Notes: generated by a model from the letters alone, not told the origin. A DNA stretch of 48,602 nucleotides from an uncultured Helicobacteraceae bacterium (GCA_947176375.1 CAMWQM010000015.1:1-48602), one strand, 5' to 3'; shown: positions 10,265 to 20,097, counted from the stretch's first letter. Numbers and translations: made by a program.

Positions 10265-11374
10265 ATGAAAAAGGCATTAATTACAGGCATTACAGGACAA
10301 GATGGTGCATATTTGGCAGAATTTTTGCTAAATAAGGGATATGAAGTGCATGGGATAAAGAGACGAAGCTCTTTGTTTAATACAGATAGAATTGACCATT
10401 TGTATAAAGATTTGCACGAAGAGGATTCTAGATTCTATCTTCATTACGGGGATTTGGTAGATTCTACGAATCTAATTAGAATTGTGCAAGAAGTAAAACC
10501 AGATGAGATTTATAACCTAGCAGCAATGAGTCATGTAGCAGTTAGCTTTGAGACACCAGAATACACTGCAAATGCCGATGGATTAGGCACTCTAAGATTA
10601 CTAGAAGCGATTAGGATTCTAAAACTTTATGATACAACTAAAATTTATCAAGCCTCTACAAGTGAGCTTTATGGGCTAGTGCAGGCAGTTCCACAGAATG
10701 AAAAAACTCCATTTTATCCTCGCTCTCCTTATGCTTGTGCGAAGCTTTATGCCTATTGGATTACGATAAATTATAGAGAAGCTTACAACATATTTGCAAG
10801 CAATGGAATCTTGTTTAACCACGAAAGCCCTATTCGTGGCGAGACATTTGTAACGCGTAAAATTACAAGAGCAGCGTGTAAAATCGCACTAGGATTGCAA
10901 AATAAACTCTATCTTGGGAATCTAAGTGCAAAAAGAGATTGGGGACACGCAAAAGACTATGTAGAAGCAATGTATTTAATACTCCAGCAAGATAAACCTG
11001 ATGATTTTGTGATTGCCACAGGAAAGACAACAGAAATTAGAGAATTTGTAAAACTAGCATTTAAAAAGCTGGATATTGATATAGAATTTAAAGGCAATGG
11101 AGTGGAAGAGAGAGGCTATATCTCAAAATCAAGCTCAGAGTGGAATCTCAAAGAGGGAATGGAAGTAGTTAGCGTAGACCCACGATATTTTCGGCCAACA
11201 GAAGTGGATTTATTAATAGGAGATTCTTCAAAAGCAAGAGAGATTTTAGGGTGGAATCCAAAATATAATTTAGATGATTTAATTAGTGATATGATAACTT
11301 CTGATTTGAAACTTATGCAAAAAGATAAATATTTAAATGATAATGGCTATAACATTATGAAGTATTTTGAGTAA
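10265..11374 (+). CDS. gmd: GDP-mannose 4,6-dehydratase
   Basis: Gmd converts GDP-mannose to GDP-4-keto-6-deoxymannose, the entry step to GDP-fucose and related surface sugars. The Rossmann motif is [10 protein letters not shown] (residues 7-16). The catalytic residues T132, E134, Y156 and K160 are present in STSELYG and SPYACAK. The 369 residues are close to family length. The start is fixed by AAGGA eight bases upstream. No GDP-fucose synthase (fcl) follows in this window, so the partner enzyme must lie elsewhere or a different sugar is made. Codon use is like that of neighbours. Confidence 0.95.
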   Translation: MKKALITGITGQDGAYLAEFLLNKGYEVHGIKRRSSLFNTDRIDHLYKDLHEEDSRFYLHYGDLVDSTNLIRIVQEVKPDEIYNLAAMSHVAVSFETPEYTANADGLGTLRLLEAIRILKLYDTTKIYQASTSELYGLVQAVPQNEKTPFYPRSPYACAKLYAYWITINYREAYNIFASNGILFNHESPIRGETFVTRKITRAACKIALGLQNKLYLGNLSAKRDWGHAKDYVEAMYLILQQDKPDDFVIATGKTTEIREFVKLAFKKLDIDIEFKGNGVEERGYISKSSSEWNLKEGMEVVSVDPRYFRPTEVDLLIGDSSKAREILGWNPKYNLDDLISDMITSDLKLMQKDKYLNDNGYNIMKYFE

Positions 11375-11389
11375 ATTTAGGAAAGTAAA

Positions 11390-12037
11390 ATGGTGTTTAA
11401 AAAATGTAATATGTATTGTGATATGGATTTAAAAAATATTATTAGTGAAATGGAAGATTTTAAAAATATCAATAAAGACACATTTCAAAGTATTCTAGAC
11501 ATATCACATTTCAAAGAATATTCTAAAAATTCTATCATTTACTATGCAGACGATGATGTGCAATATATCTACTATTTATTTCATGGGGCAATTAAATCTT
11601 ATAAAATTAATAAATTCAATAATGAAGTGATTATGAATCTGCATGTAAATAATTGTGTAAAAGCAGATTCTCCTCCGCTTATAAACTATCACGCATTGAT
11701 CACTAACAAATCTAGCAATAATTTGTATTGCTTAGAAAACTGCAAACTACTTTCTATCAATGCAAAAGAGTTTAATGAGCTTTTAAGATTAGATATAAAT
11801 TTGGCAAATAATTTTCTAAGTCGTGCCAATAAGATTATTAGTGAGCAAGAGTATATCATAAATCTTAGTTTAGCTATGGATTCTAAAGATAAGATTTTAT
11901 CGCTCCTAGAGCGAAATCCTGATATTTTCATCAATTTTAGCAAAAAGCTAATCTCCCAAATGCTAAATATTTCTCAAGAGACGCTCTCAAGGACTTTACA
12001 TAAACTTCCAGATATTTACAATAAGCCAAAATTTTAG
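11390..12037 (+). CDS. Crp/Fnr-family transcriptional regulator
   Basis: A 215-residue protein with a cyclic-nucleotide-binding-like beta-roll (about residues 35-140, with YYLFHGAIKSYKI) and a C-terminal helix-turn-helix, KLISQMLNISQETLSRTLHKL. No cysteine cluster like that of Fnr is evident; the few cysteines are scattered. AGGA lies nine bases before the chosen ATG. Internal ATGs a few codons in are alternatives. It follows gmd by 15 bases and may be co-transcribed. The family includes NssR-type nitrosative-stress regulators, so control of the nearby nap operon is possible but unproven. Confidence 0.8.
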   Translation: MVFKKCNMYCDMDLKNIISEMEDFKNINKDTFQSILDISHFKEYSKNSIIYYADDDVQYIYYLFHGAIKSYKINKFNNEVIMNLHVNNCVKADSPPLINYHALITNKSSNNLYCLENCKLLSINAKEFNELLRLDINLANNFLSRANKIISEQEYIINLSLAMDSKDKILSLLERNPDIFINFSKKLISQMLNISQETLSRTLHKLPDIYNKPKF

Positions 12038-12707
12038 CATATAAAATAAATATGTGGATCTATATTTAGGTAAATAGAAATTCTTTTAATAATATAGTAA
12101 AACCAGCCCCTTGCACAAAAGAGTATTGGCTCCCCCATTAATCACAAATTTATTTAACATAGTGCTTGGATTACTTAAAGAATATATATATCAAAACCCT
12201 TTTTTATTTAGTCTTTGAACAGAGAAGTCGACACTGGATGCCCTATCCACATATAGCTAATCAATATTTATTAAAGCTTTGTGCTTTTTATTGCGTGATA
12301 AGTTATGATTGTGTATTGTAGCCCCACCTATGGATGAATTACCTTTATTTTAATAATAGAAAAATCTAGTAATGACACATTTTTGAAAAGTAAACTATAA
12401 ATAGAGCCATCTTTTAGAGTTAGGATAATAGTTGTATTGCCTTGTTTGAAAGCACCCTTATCTTACGCAAAGTCCAAATAACCTCTAATATAAAAATTAT
12501 CCACCACATAATCAGCACCAAAAACTATATCTATAAATATTACTTTTTCTTAATCCCACTTCTAAATGTAAAAATATTAAAGATTATAAAAATTATCTAA
12601 AGCTAAATTTGGACTTTTATAAATGTTTATGGATTTTCTATTATCAAGGAGTGTGTAAAACAATATAAAAAATAAATTTATTTGTTATTTATAGAAATAT
12701 TACAAAA
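12038..12707. other. 670-bp gap with decayed coding traces
   Basis: No intact gene lies between the convergent regulator gene and rpsO. The minus strand holds a protein-like fragment (12328-12519) and further weak traces towards 12100, for example a NGGANTL-like stretch. It looks like the site of a lost larger gene. Confidence 0.45.
12328..12519 (-). pseudogene. Fragment of a large, possibly surface-exposed, repeat protein
   Basis: Reading GADYVVDNFYIRGYLDFA, a TAA stop at 12465-12463, then GAFKQGNTTIILTLKDGSI and SLLFKNVSLLDFSIIKI to a stop at 12328. The alternating hydrophobic and Gly/Asn/Thr pattern resembles beta-rich domains of large autotransporter or adhesin-like proteins. There is no start codon context and one internal stop, so this is a relic. 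The family assignment is a guess from texture. Confidence 0.35.
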
Positions 12708-12980
12708 TTATTTATCTTTTAAATCAAGTTCTTTAATTAGTTTGATATAGCTATCATATTTTGTTTTTTTGAGATATTTTAGTAAGCTTCTTCTTTGTCC
12801 TACTAATTTTAACATTCCTAGTCTGCTTGAATGGTCTTTTTTATTCACCTTTAAATGCTCTGTTAAATTAGCAATTCTTTGACTTAATAATGCTATTTGA
12901 ATCTCACTTGAACCTGTATCTTTACTATCTCTCGCAAATTTTTTGATTATTTCTTGTTTTTTCGCCGAATCTAAAGCCAT
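12708..12980 (-). CDS. rpsO: 30S ribosomal protein S15
   Basis: A primary 16S rRNA-binding protein that bridges the small-subunit platform. The 90 residues are full length and contain the signature [33 protein letters not shown] and [12 protein letters not shown]. An AGGAG site lies about nine bases before the ATG. It is transcribed away from flhA across a 122-bp spacer, an arrangement I recall from other Helicobacter genomes. Confidence 0.97.
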   Translation of the reverse strand: MALDSAKKQEIIKKFARDSKDTGSSEIQIALLSQRIANLTEHLKVNKKDHSSRLGMLKLVGQRRSLLKYLKKTKYDSYIKLIKELDLKDK

Positions 12981-13102
12981 TTGACCTTCTCCTGATTGGT
13001 ATAATTTTTAAAGTGTGTATATTACTATAAAATTCTTTAAAAAAGCAAAAATTTAATTCTAAATTGATAAAATTCTAGCTTATTTTTATTTTTTGGAGTA
13101 TT
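12981..13102. promoter_or_regulatory. Divergent rpsO/flhA promoter region
   Basis: Between the two starts, TAAAAT at 13068-13073 (30 bases before flhA) is a plausible -10 for flhA. A TATAGTAAT-type stretch near 13020-13035 on the minus strand could serve rpsO. No sigma-54 GG-N10-GC element was seen before flhA. Confidence 0.4.
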
Positions 13103-15301
13103 ATGTCTGGGACTAGAGAGCGCATCACAGGAGTAATTAGCCCTTTTGTAAAGAAAATTTTTACATCTAAAGATTTAGTTGTAGTATTTTTCTTAATTGC
13201 AATTTTGGCAATCATCATTATCCCGCTTCCTAGCTATTTTTTAGACTTTTTTTTGATTATCTCTATTGCACTTTCTGTGCTTATTATTTTAATAGGATTA
13301 TATATTAGTAAACCCACAGATTTTTCGGCATTTCCTACGCTTTTGCTTATGGTTACACTCTTTCGCCTTGCTTTAAATGTTGCCACCACAAGAATGATTT
13401 TAAGCAATGGACATTTGGGAGTTGAAAATGTAAGTGAGATTGTAAGCGCATTTGGGCAGTTTGTTGTAGGTGGGAATTATATTATTGGAATCATTGTTTT
13501 TTCAATTTTAGTAATTGTAAATTATTTGGTTATTACGAATGGCTCAACGCGTGTTGCAGAGGTTCAAGCTAGATTCACACTAGAGGCAATGCCGGGAAAA
13601 CAAATGGCAATTGATGCAGATTTAAACTCCGGACTAATAGATAAAGAAGAAGCACAAAAAAGAAGAGAGATACTAGTGCAAGAAGCAGATTTTTATGGCT
13701 CAATGGATGGAGCTTCTAAGTTTGTAAAAGGCGATGCAATTGCCGGAATAATCATTACTTTTGTAAATATTATAGGTGGATTCTTAATAGGTGTATTTGG
13801 CAATAATATGAGTATAACAGAGAGTGCAAGTACTTTTACAATCCTAACTATCGGCGATGGTTTGGTTAGTCAAATTCCAGCATTAATTGTCTCAACTGCC
13901 ACAGGTATCGTTATCACTCGTGCTACAAAAAGTGATGAGAAAGATTTTGCCTCTGGCATCGTAAATCAACTTTTAGGAAATAGCAAGATTCTTGCAATCG
14001 TTGGTGCAATCTTGCTATTTTTTGCCCTAATTCCTAATCTCCCTGCTTTATCTTTAGGTTTTGTTGGGGGATTATTTATACTAATGAGCTATCTTCTTAG
14101 TGCAGGAAGTGAAAATATTTTTAGCAAGAGAATCTTCAAAAGACAGCAAAAACCAAAGCCACAAATAAAGCAAGTAAAACAAGAAATACCAAATGAACCA
14201 CGAAGTTTAAAAAGTATTAGAGAATTAGAAGAACAGCTTGAGCTCAAACATCAAGCAAATATAGATGATAAATTAAAAGTTAATGTTTTATTACTATCCA
14301 TTGGCTATAATCTCTCAAGGCTCGCAGAACACCCAGATAGCCCACTAATCGAGCGGATTAGAGGAGTTAGAACAAATATAGCACAAACTTATGGATTTAT
14401 TATCCCTAAAATTCGTATAAAGATTAATCCTAGTCCAGATTTTTCACCAAATGGCTATGAGCTTTTATTAAAAGGTATTAAAATTGCAGGCGGCGAGGTA
14501 ATGCCAGATAAATATTTAGCTATGGATTTAACAGGATTAATCACAAAAGAAATAGAGGGAATCCCAACAAAAGAGCCAGTCTATAACTCAAATGCCCTTT
14601 GGATTGATAAACAAGACAAAGATGATGCTATGATTGCAGGATACACGGTTGTGGATTCTTCGGTTGTAATTAGCGCACATATTGATGAGATGATTAAATA
14701 CCATGCAGAAGAGATTCTAACGCGTCAAGATGTGAAGAATTTAATCGATAGATTAAAAGAGGATTTCCCTAGCCTTGTGGCAGACGCAGAGAAGATTCCA
14801 CTAGGTGTAATTCATCAAATATTAAAAGAATTATTACATGATAAGATTCCGATAAAAGATATGCTAACAATCCTAGAGACAATCATCGAAGTCGCACCAA
14901 AAACGCAAAATAATATCCCAATAATTATGGACTATGTGCGAAGCAATCTCTCTCGCGTAATTACTGATACTTTTAAGAGTGATGATGGAAAAATTAAGCT
15001 TTTCACACTGCCACAAGCAGCTGAAGATTATCTAATCTCAAAATTACAAGATACGCCTTATGGCAAGCGATTTATGCTAAATATTAATGAAATGCAACTT
15101 TTAGTCAATGCGATGAATGAAGCAGTAGAAAAGGCAAAGGCGATGCACATTATTCCTATTTTGCTTGTGGAGACAACACTTCGCAGCACTCTTGCTAAAT
15201 CAATGGAAAAGAATAATGTTCCAATTACGATTTTAGGAAATGCAGAGATTAGCACGAATGCTGAATATGAATTTTTAGGCAATTTAGATTTAAACTTTTA
15301 A
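13103..15301 (+). CDS. flhA: FlhA, flagellar export gate protein
   Basis: FlhA is the large inner-membrane component of the flagellar type III export gate. In Helicobacter and Campylobacter it also gates the flagellar sigma-54 cascade. The N-terminal half (about residues 20-330) has multiple membrane helices. The family signature lies at ARFTLEAMPGKQMAIDADLN. The cytosolic C-terminal half follows a charged linker at about 345-375. The 732 residues match the family length. GGAG lies about six bases before the ATG. It heads a plus-strand run that continues into a DHH protein. Confidence 0.97.
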   Translation: MSGTRERITGVISPFVKKIFTSKDLVVVFFLIAILAIIIIPLPSYFLDFFLIISIALSVLIILIGLYISKPTDFSAFPTLLLMVTLFRLALNVATTRMILSNGHLGVENVSEIVSAFGQFVVGGNYIIGIIVFSILVIVNYLVITNGSTRVAEVQARFTLEAMPGKQMAIDADLNSGLIDKEEAQKRREILVQEADFYGSMDGASKFVKGDAIAGIIITFVNIIGGFLIGVFGNNMSITESASTFTILTIGDGLVSQIPALIVSTATGIVITRATKSDEKDFASGIVNQLLGNSKILAIVGAILLFFALIPNLPALSLGFVGGLFILMSYLLSAGSENIFSKRIFKRQQKPKPQIKQVKQEIPNEPRSLKSIRELEEQLELKHQANIDDKLKVNVLLLSIGYNLSRLAEHPDSPLIERIRGVRTNIAQTYGFIIPKIRIKINPSPDFSPNGYELLLKGIKIAGGEVMPDKYLAMDLTGLITKEIEGIPTKEPVYNSNALWIDKQDKDDAMIAGYTVVDSSVVISAHIDEMIKYHAEEILTRQDVKNLIDRLKEDFPSLVADAEKIPLGVIHQILKELLHDKIPIKDMLTILETIIEVAPKTQNNIPIIMDYVRSNLSRVITDTFKSDDGKIKLFTLPQAAEDYLISKLQDTPYGKRFMLNINEMQLLVNAMNEAVEKAKAMHIIPILLVETTLRSTLAKSMEKNNVPITILGNAEISTNAEYEFLGNLDLNF

Positions 15302-15310
15302 GGGATAGCA

Positions 15311-16387
15311 ATGAAAGATAATTTAGAAGTACATCATCTCTCACATATTGATTTAGATGGATATGGAGCGCAATTTATCGCAAAAAAATGTTTTAGTAAT
15401 ATTAGATTCTACAATGCAAACTATGGAAAAGAAGTGTTAGTTAGAATAAATGATATTTTAAATAATATTAAAAAATCTACTCATAAAGGCTTTTTAATTT
15501 TAATAACAGATTTAAATCTAAATCTAAATGAGGCACAATTTTTGCAAAATGAAGTAAATTTGATAAATACTGCTTCTAAAAATATCAAGATACAATTACT
15601 AGACCATCATATTACAGGTAAAGATTGCGCCGATAACTATGCGTGGTATCATTTGGATTCTAGCATTTGTGCCTCAAAAATTACTTTTGAATTCTTAAAA
15701 AAACAATATGGATTTGATGATGAAGATTCTATGTGGTTAGCACCATTTAGTGAGATGATAAACGCAGCAGATACTTGGCAAGAAAACAGCAAATATTTTC
15801 CTTTTGGCAAAGTAGCAATGGGAATGATTGCTCAAAGCAAGGAATTTTCTAGATTTATGTTTGATTCTTTTGATAGAGAATTCAAATTTTCTATGCTAGA
15901 GGTTGCAAAAAAATATTTGCTAGATTCTAATAATGAATTAAAAGCTAACTCAAATGTAAATCTTGATAATAATATCTTTTTGGACAAAAAGGAGATTCTA
16001 GGTGGAGATAGTAAAACGCAAACAATGGATGATATTCTATCTATAAAGCAAAGTGAGCTTTTAGCTGAAAATAAAGATAGATACACGATTTATTACAAAG
16101 ATAAAAAAGGACTTTTAACTTATATGGTAGGTGGAATCTCTGTGTTAGCAAATCTATTTTTAAGCCAAAATCCTGAATTTGACTTTTTTATGGATATAAA
16201 TTTGAGAGGAAATGTATCTTTAAGAAGTAATGGAAAATGCGATGTTAGCACCTTATCAAAAGAGTGTTTTAATGGTGGTGGGCATAAAAATGCCTCTGGT
16301 GGCAAAATGGAAGGCTTTAAAGAGACATTTTTATACTATGAGGCAAAAGAGCAAGTATTAGATATTTTAAAGGATTATAATGACTGA
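15311..16387 (+). CDS. DHH/DHHA1-family phosphoesterase
   Basis: A 358-residue protein with the metal-dependent DHH phosphoesterase fold, related to RecJ, nano-RNases and cyclic dinucleotide phosphodiesterases. Motifs in order: HIDLDG (residues 17-22), ITDLN, LLDHH near residue 97, a downstream Asp in NAADTWQ, and the DHHA1 glycine motif GGGHKNASGG at the C-terminal end. The substrate cannot be read from the sequence. It starts nine bases after flhA and overlaps the next gene by eight bases. Confidence 0.85.
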   Translation: MKDNLEVHHLSHIDLDGYGAQFIAKKCFSNIRFYNANYGKEVLVRINDILNNIKKSTHKGFLILITDLNLNLNEAQFLQNEVNLINTASKNIKIQLLDHHITGKDCADNYAWYHLDSSICASKITFEFLKKQYGFDDEDSMWLAPFSEMINAADTWQENSKYFPFGKVAMGMIAQSKEFSRFMFDSFDREFKFSMLEVAKKYLLDSNNELKANSNVNLDNNIFLDKKEILGGDSKTQTMDDILSIKQSELLAENKDRYTIYYKDKKGLLTYMVGGISVLANLFLSQNPEFDFFMDINLRGNVSLRSNGKCDVSTLSKECFNGGGHKNASGGKMEGFKETFLYYEAKEQVLDILKDYND

Positions 16388-16598
16388 TATAAAAGAAGAA
16401 GAACTATTAGAGGAAATTGTTACACTTTTAATGGCAGCACTTAATATTGCTGGAGTAAAAGAACATAAAATGCAAGAGGCACTAGATGCTTACGAAGAGG
16501 CGATAAACAAAGAAGATGATAGTAAAGCTTATGATTACAAAGTTGTATCTAGCGTAATCTTAAATCTAAAAAATACACATAAAGAGCTTTTTAAATGA
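16380..16598 (+). CDS. Small conserved-looking protein of unknown function
   Basis: A 72-residue acidic, helical protein beginning MTDIKEEELLEEIVTLLMAA. It has no signal peptide, no membrane segment and no recognised motif. It overlaps both neighbours (8 bases with the DHH gene, 4 with purN as ATGA), which strongly suggests a real, translationally coupled gene. Confidence 0.75.
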   Translation: MTDIKEEELLEEIVTLLMAALNIAGVKEHKMQEALDAYEEAINKEDDSKAYDYKVVSSVILNLKNTHKELFK

Positions 16599-17167
16599 AA
16601 GAAGTGAGACTTGCGATATTATTTAGTGGAAATGGAAGCAATTTAGAAAATATCTATAAAAATATGAATGATAAAAATTTTGATGATTTTTTAGTAAAGA
16701 TTCCGCTTGCAATTAGTAGCCGAAAAGATGCCTATGGAATAGAGCGATGCAAAAATCTTGGGCTAAAATGTGAAATTATAGCCTCAAAAGAGCATAAAGT
16801 TGATTATGACAAAAAACTAATTTCTATTTTGGAATCTAATAATATTAATTTGGTGATTTTGGCTGGATTTATGAGAATTCTTGGCAAAGAATTTTGCTCT
16901 AAATTTATAGCTTTAAACATTCATCCTTCAATTTTGCCACTTTTTAAAGGTGCAAATGCACTGAAAGAATCCTATCAAAGTGATATGAAAATAGCAGGTG
17001 CAAGTGTGCATTATGTAAGCGATGAGCTTGATAGCGGAGAGTTAATAGAACAAGATATTATCTATAAAATTGAGGGAGAGAGTTTTAGTGATTTTGAGAG
17101 TAGAATCCACGCACTAGAACATAAAATCTATCCAAAAGCAATACTCAAGGCATTATGCAAACTTTAG
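16595..17167 (+). CDS. purN: Phosphoribosylglycinamide formyltransferase
   Basis: PurN transfers a formyl group from 10-formyl-THF to GAR in purine synthesis. The family motifs are the N-terminal FSGNGSNLENI, LAGFMRILG, NIHPSILPLFKG (with the catalytic Asn and His) and ASVHYVSDELDSGELIEQ. The Asp needed for catalysis lies in the last motif. At 190 residues it is near the usual length. It overlaps the preceding gene by four bases and the next gene by thirteen. Confidence 0.93.
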   Translation: MKEVRLAILFSGNGSNLENIYKNMNDKNFDDFLVKIPLAISSRKDAYGIERCKNLGLKCEIIASKEHKVDYDKKLISILESNNINLVILAGFMRILGKEFCSKFIALNIHPSILPLFKGANALKESYQSDMKIAGASVHYVSDELDSGELIEQDIIYKIEGESFSDFESRIHALEHKIYPKAILKALCKL

Positions 17168-18315
17168 TTTTATTTGGAATTGTTGCAGTTTTAATATTTA
17201 TAGCTCCGCTTGTTGCTAAAATCACAAGACTACCACTTGTTGTAATAGAAATTATACTCGGAGCATTTGCCTTTAATGTTGGCATAATACTTGAATCTAC
17301 AATATTAAAGGAAGTTGCACACATTGGCTTTCTATTCCTTATGTTTTTGGCTGGAATCGAAGTAGATATGAAGAGCTTTAAAATGCTAGGCAAAGCATTT
17401 CTAAAGCGAATCTTGTTTTATTTTTTTGTTCTTTATTCAGTTACAGCTATTATAGTTTTAAGCTTTGATTTATCAGTAATTTATATTGCTGCATTTCCTG
17501 TGATGTCGCTTGGTATGATTATGATTTTAATAAAAGATTATGGAAAGAATGAGCCTTGGTTAGATTTAGCCCTAAAAATTGGCATAGTAGGAGAGCTAGT
17601 TAGTATCACTATGTTGGTTTTATTAGATGGATATTACTCCTTTGGTATTGGCAGTGAGCTTTATAAATCACTTGGTACTTTATTGATATTCACACTATTA
17701 ATAGCTATTATTTTTAAATTTGCTGGATTGCTTTTTTGGTGGTTTCCAAAATTAAGATTTCTCCTAATCCCACAAGAAAAATTTGGCAATCAAGATATAA
17801 GATATAGTATGATGATTTTTTTTGTAATGATTGCGATAGTCTCTTTGCTTAAGATTGAAACAGCACTCGGAGCATTTTTATCTGGTATGATAATTTCTAG
17901 CTTTTTTAAATCACATAAAAGCCTTCATCATAAATTAAATGATATTGGATTTGGATTTTTAATTCCATTATTTTTTGTGTATATTGGCACTACACTTGAT
18001 TTTAAAGTAATTTTTGCAAATATAGATATAATAATTCACTCAATTAATATTTGTGCTACTATGATTTTTATCAGATTCTTGGCAACTAGCGTGGTATTTG
18101 GCTCTATGCTTAAAAGATTAAAAAATATCGTGCTTTTTGCTTTAAGTGATGCTATGCCACTTACATTTTTAATCGCTACGGCAACGCTTGGATTAAATAT
18201 TGGTGCAATTACAAAATCGCAGTATTATTCTTTTGTTTTAGCAGCAATGCTTGAGGGAATCTTATTTAGCATTATAATTAAAATAATTTTTAATTATAAA
18301 AACAATAAGCATTAA
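17155..18315 (+). CDS. CPA2-type cation:proton antiporter
   Basis: A 386-residue membrane protein of about 11-12 helices, matching the monovalent cation:proton antiporter-2 (KefB/NhaS3-like) transport domain. The early segment LFLMFLAGIEVDMKSFK and the later LGAFLSGMIIS fit the family. No C-terminal RCK/TrkA-N domain is present, so it is a minimal antiporter. The start lies inside purN (13-base overlap), as in compact operons. Whether the ion is Na+ or K+ cannot be told. Confidence 0.85.
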   Translation: MQTLVLFGIVAVLIFIAPLVAKITRLPLVVIEIILGAFAFNVGIILESTILKEVAHIGFLFLMFLAGIEVDMKSFKMLGKAFLKRILFYFFVLYSVTAIIVLSFDLSVIYIAAFPVMSLGMIMILIKDYGKNEPWLDLALKIGIVGELVSITMLVLLDGYYSFGIGSELYKSLGTLLIFTLLIAIIFKFAGLLFWWFPKLRFLLIPQEKFGNQDIRYSMMIFFVMIAIVSLLKIETALGAFLSGMIISSFFKSHKSLHHKLNDIGFGFLIPLFFVYIGTTLDFKVIFANIDIIIHSINICATMIFIRFLATSVVFGSMLKRLKNIVLFALSDAMPLTFLIATATLGLNIGAITKSQYYSFVLAAMLEGILFSIIIKIIFNYKNNKH

Positions 18316-18326
18316 GGAAGTAATCT

Positions 18327-19199
18327 TTGGCAAAGCAAGAGAGAGTTGTTTTAATTGTTAGCTTTTTGGCTTTCATTTTAAGCTCAATAAAATTTATAGT
18401 AGCACTAATTTCTGGCTCTGTTGTAATACTTGCTAGTGCGCTAGATTCGCTTTTTGACACGATGTTTTCAGTATTTAACTATTTTGCTTTGAAAAAATCA
18501 AAGTCTATCCCAAATAAATATTTCAACTATGGCTTTGGGAAAATCGAAGGTATGGCATCATTATTTGAGGGATTTATAATATTTATTTCTGGAATCTATA
18601 TTATCTATAAATCAATAGTGGATTTTATTAGCAATGAGGAAGTTACACATTTAAATGAAAGTATGGCGGTAATGCTTTTCTCAATCATTGCTACATTTAT
18701 ATTAGTTTTTTTGCTCAAAAATGCGCTCAAAAAATCTCCTAATTTGATATTAGAATCTGAAATTCTACACTATAAAAGTGATTTATTAAGCAATCTTGGT
18801 GTCCTTATCTCGCTTATTATCATTAGCTTTAGTGGTATTAGCAAACTAGATAGCATAATTGGCGGAGTAGTTGGAATCTACATTTGCTTTAGTGCTATAA
18901 AAATTGCTAAAAAAGGTTCTCTTATGCTACTTGATAGAACAATTGATGATAAGCTAAATAAAGAGATTCTAAACTTACTAGATAATAGAGAAGATATTAC
19001 AAGTTACCACGATTTAAGGAGCCGTATAAGCGGTAGCACGATATTTTTAGAATGCCATTTGGTTTTTAGCGAAAATATTTCACTTTTAGAGGCACATAGC
19101 ATTAGCGATAAAGTAGAATATGAAATAAAAAACCTCTCAAATGAGTATCAGTGGGTTATCTTAATCCACCTTGACCCCTATGATGATAGCTCTAAATAA
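18327..19199 (+). CDS. Cation diffusion facilitator (FieF-like metal exporter)
   Basis: A 290-residue CDF transporter exporting divalent metals (Zn, Fe or Mn) by proton exchange. Helix 2 carries D40 and D44 in ALDSLFDTMFS, and helix 5 carries HYKSDLLSN, the typical HxxxD metal site. The C-terminal cytosolic ferredoxin-like domain ends near HLDPYDD. The start is TTG at 18327 with GGAAG about six bases upstream. It is the last gene of the plus-strand run starting at flhA. Confidence 0.88.
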   Translation: MAKQERVVLIVSFLAFILSSIKFIVALISGSVVILASALDSLFDTMFSVFNYFALKKSKSIPNKYFNYGFGKIEGMASLFEGFIIFISGIYIIYKSIVDFISNEEVTHLNESMAVMLFSIIATFILVFLLKNALKKSPNLILESEILHYKSDLLSNLGVLISLIIISFSGISKLDSIIGGVVGIYICFSAIKIAKKGSLMLLDRTIDDKLNKEILNLLDNREDITSYHDLRSRISGSTIFLECHLVFSENISLLEAHSISDKVEYEIKNLSNEYQWVILIHLDPYDDSSK

Positions 19200-19542
19200 T
19201 AAATATTATAAAAATAGGAAATCTAAAAATTTATTGTTATAAAAGTTTGATATAAATTTCTAACTACACCAAATATAATTTGAATAATAATTAAATTTTG
19301 TAGTAAATAATCTACCTAAAAACTTCAATTTCTAAACCTTTATAATATCTTGCTAAGACTCTAGTCTCTAAAAAATTAAATAGTTTTTAAACTAAAACTA
19401 TCAATTTTTAAGCTCAATTTAAATGGGGGGGGCAGAATTAGATTCTTGAAAGGAGGGGGTTAAAAAATCAAAAATATTATCTAATAGATTTTGTCATATT
19501 TTATTAAGCAATAAATATAAAAGCTATGGAGGGAATAATAAT
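19200..19542. other. Intergenic region with a G8 tract
   Basis: This 343-bp gap holds G8 at 19425-19432 in the context AAATG(8)CAGAATTAG, and a second G-rich stretch (GGAGGGGG) about 20 bases on. No open frame of note crosses the tract, so it would act, if at all, through promoter spacing or a lost upstream gene end. GGAGGGAAT before 19543 is a ribosome-binding site for the next frame. Confidence 0.5.
19425..19432 (+). repeat. Homopolymeric G8 tract
   Basis: Eight consecutive G preceded by AAAT, about 110 bases upstream of the McrB-domain remnant. It resembles the slippage-prone tracts at 24234 and 40474, sharing AAT before the Gs but not AATCGCA after. Confidence 0.8.
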
Positions 19543-20097
19543 ATGGAAACTATAAGATTTAGCAAAAAAGATATAGATAGATTAAAACAGGGTTTAAAAA
19601 TATTTTTAAATAATATTATTTTAAAAAATGAAATCTCACAGATTCAAGATATAAAATTTGAAATACTGAAATATCTTAAAGTTTTAGAAGAATACGGCTT
19701 TGATATTAAAATATCATTTGGTATACGGGATTTTTCATATAAGCCTTGAATAGCAATAATGAGAAAAGATATGCCTATAATGAATCCTAACTATGGTGTA
19801 TATCCTAGAATTAGTGTTTATAAAAAAGAATTAAATAGAATCTGTTTTCATAAAAAAGAATCGAATATAATTCAAGTAAGCATAGCTCAATCTTCAGTTG
19901 TAGAATATAAATACAAAGCCAAAGATTTGATAGTTGAATATAATAGTGAAAATAAAACTAGAAGTTTTTTGCCATATCTATATTATGATTTAAATAAAAT
20001 TATTGATAAGCTGGAATCTGACTTAAACTTTTTTATAAAGATTCCAAAAAAATTGCTAGAGTATGCAGATGATTTAAAATATGAAATGAGAATCTAG
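19543..20097 (+). pseudogene. McrB N-terminal-domain-like (DUF3578) protein with in-frame TGA
   Basis: Two open stretches, 68 and 112 codons, are in the same frame and separated only by TGA at 19747-19749 and three codons. The second has no ribosome-binding site, so they read as one 184-codon gene with a nonsense codon. Around the break the text is FGIRDFSYKP-stop-IAIMRKD ... GVYPRISVYKKE. In DNA-binding domains of McrB-type restriction proteins this place reads PWIAI followed by KGxYxVYLF, so the TGA replaces an expected Trp (TGG). The GTPase part of McrB is absent. It is either a remnant or a stand-alone domain. The family call comes from motif memory. Confidence 0.55.
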
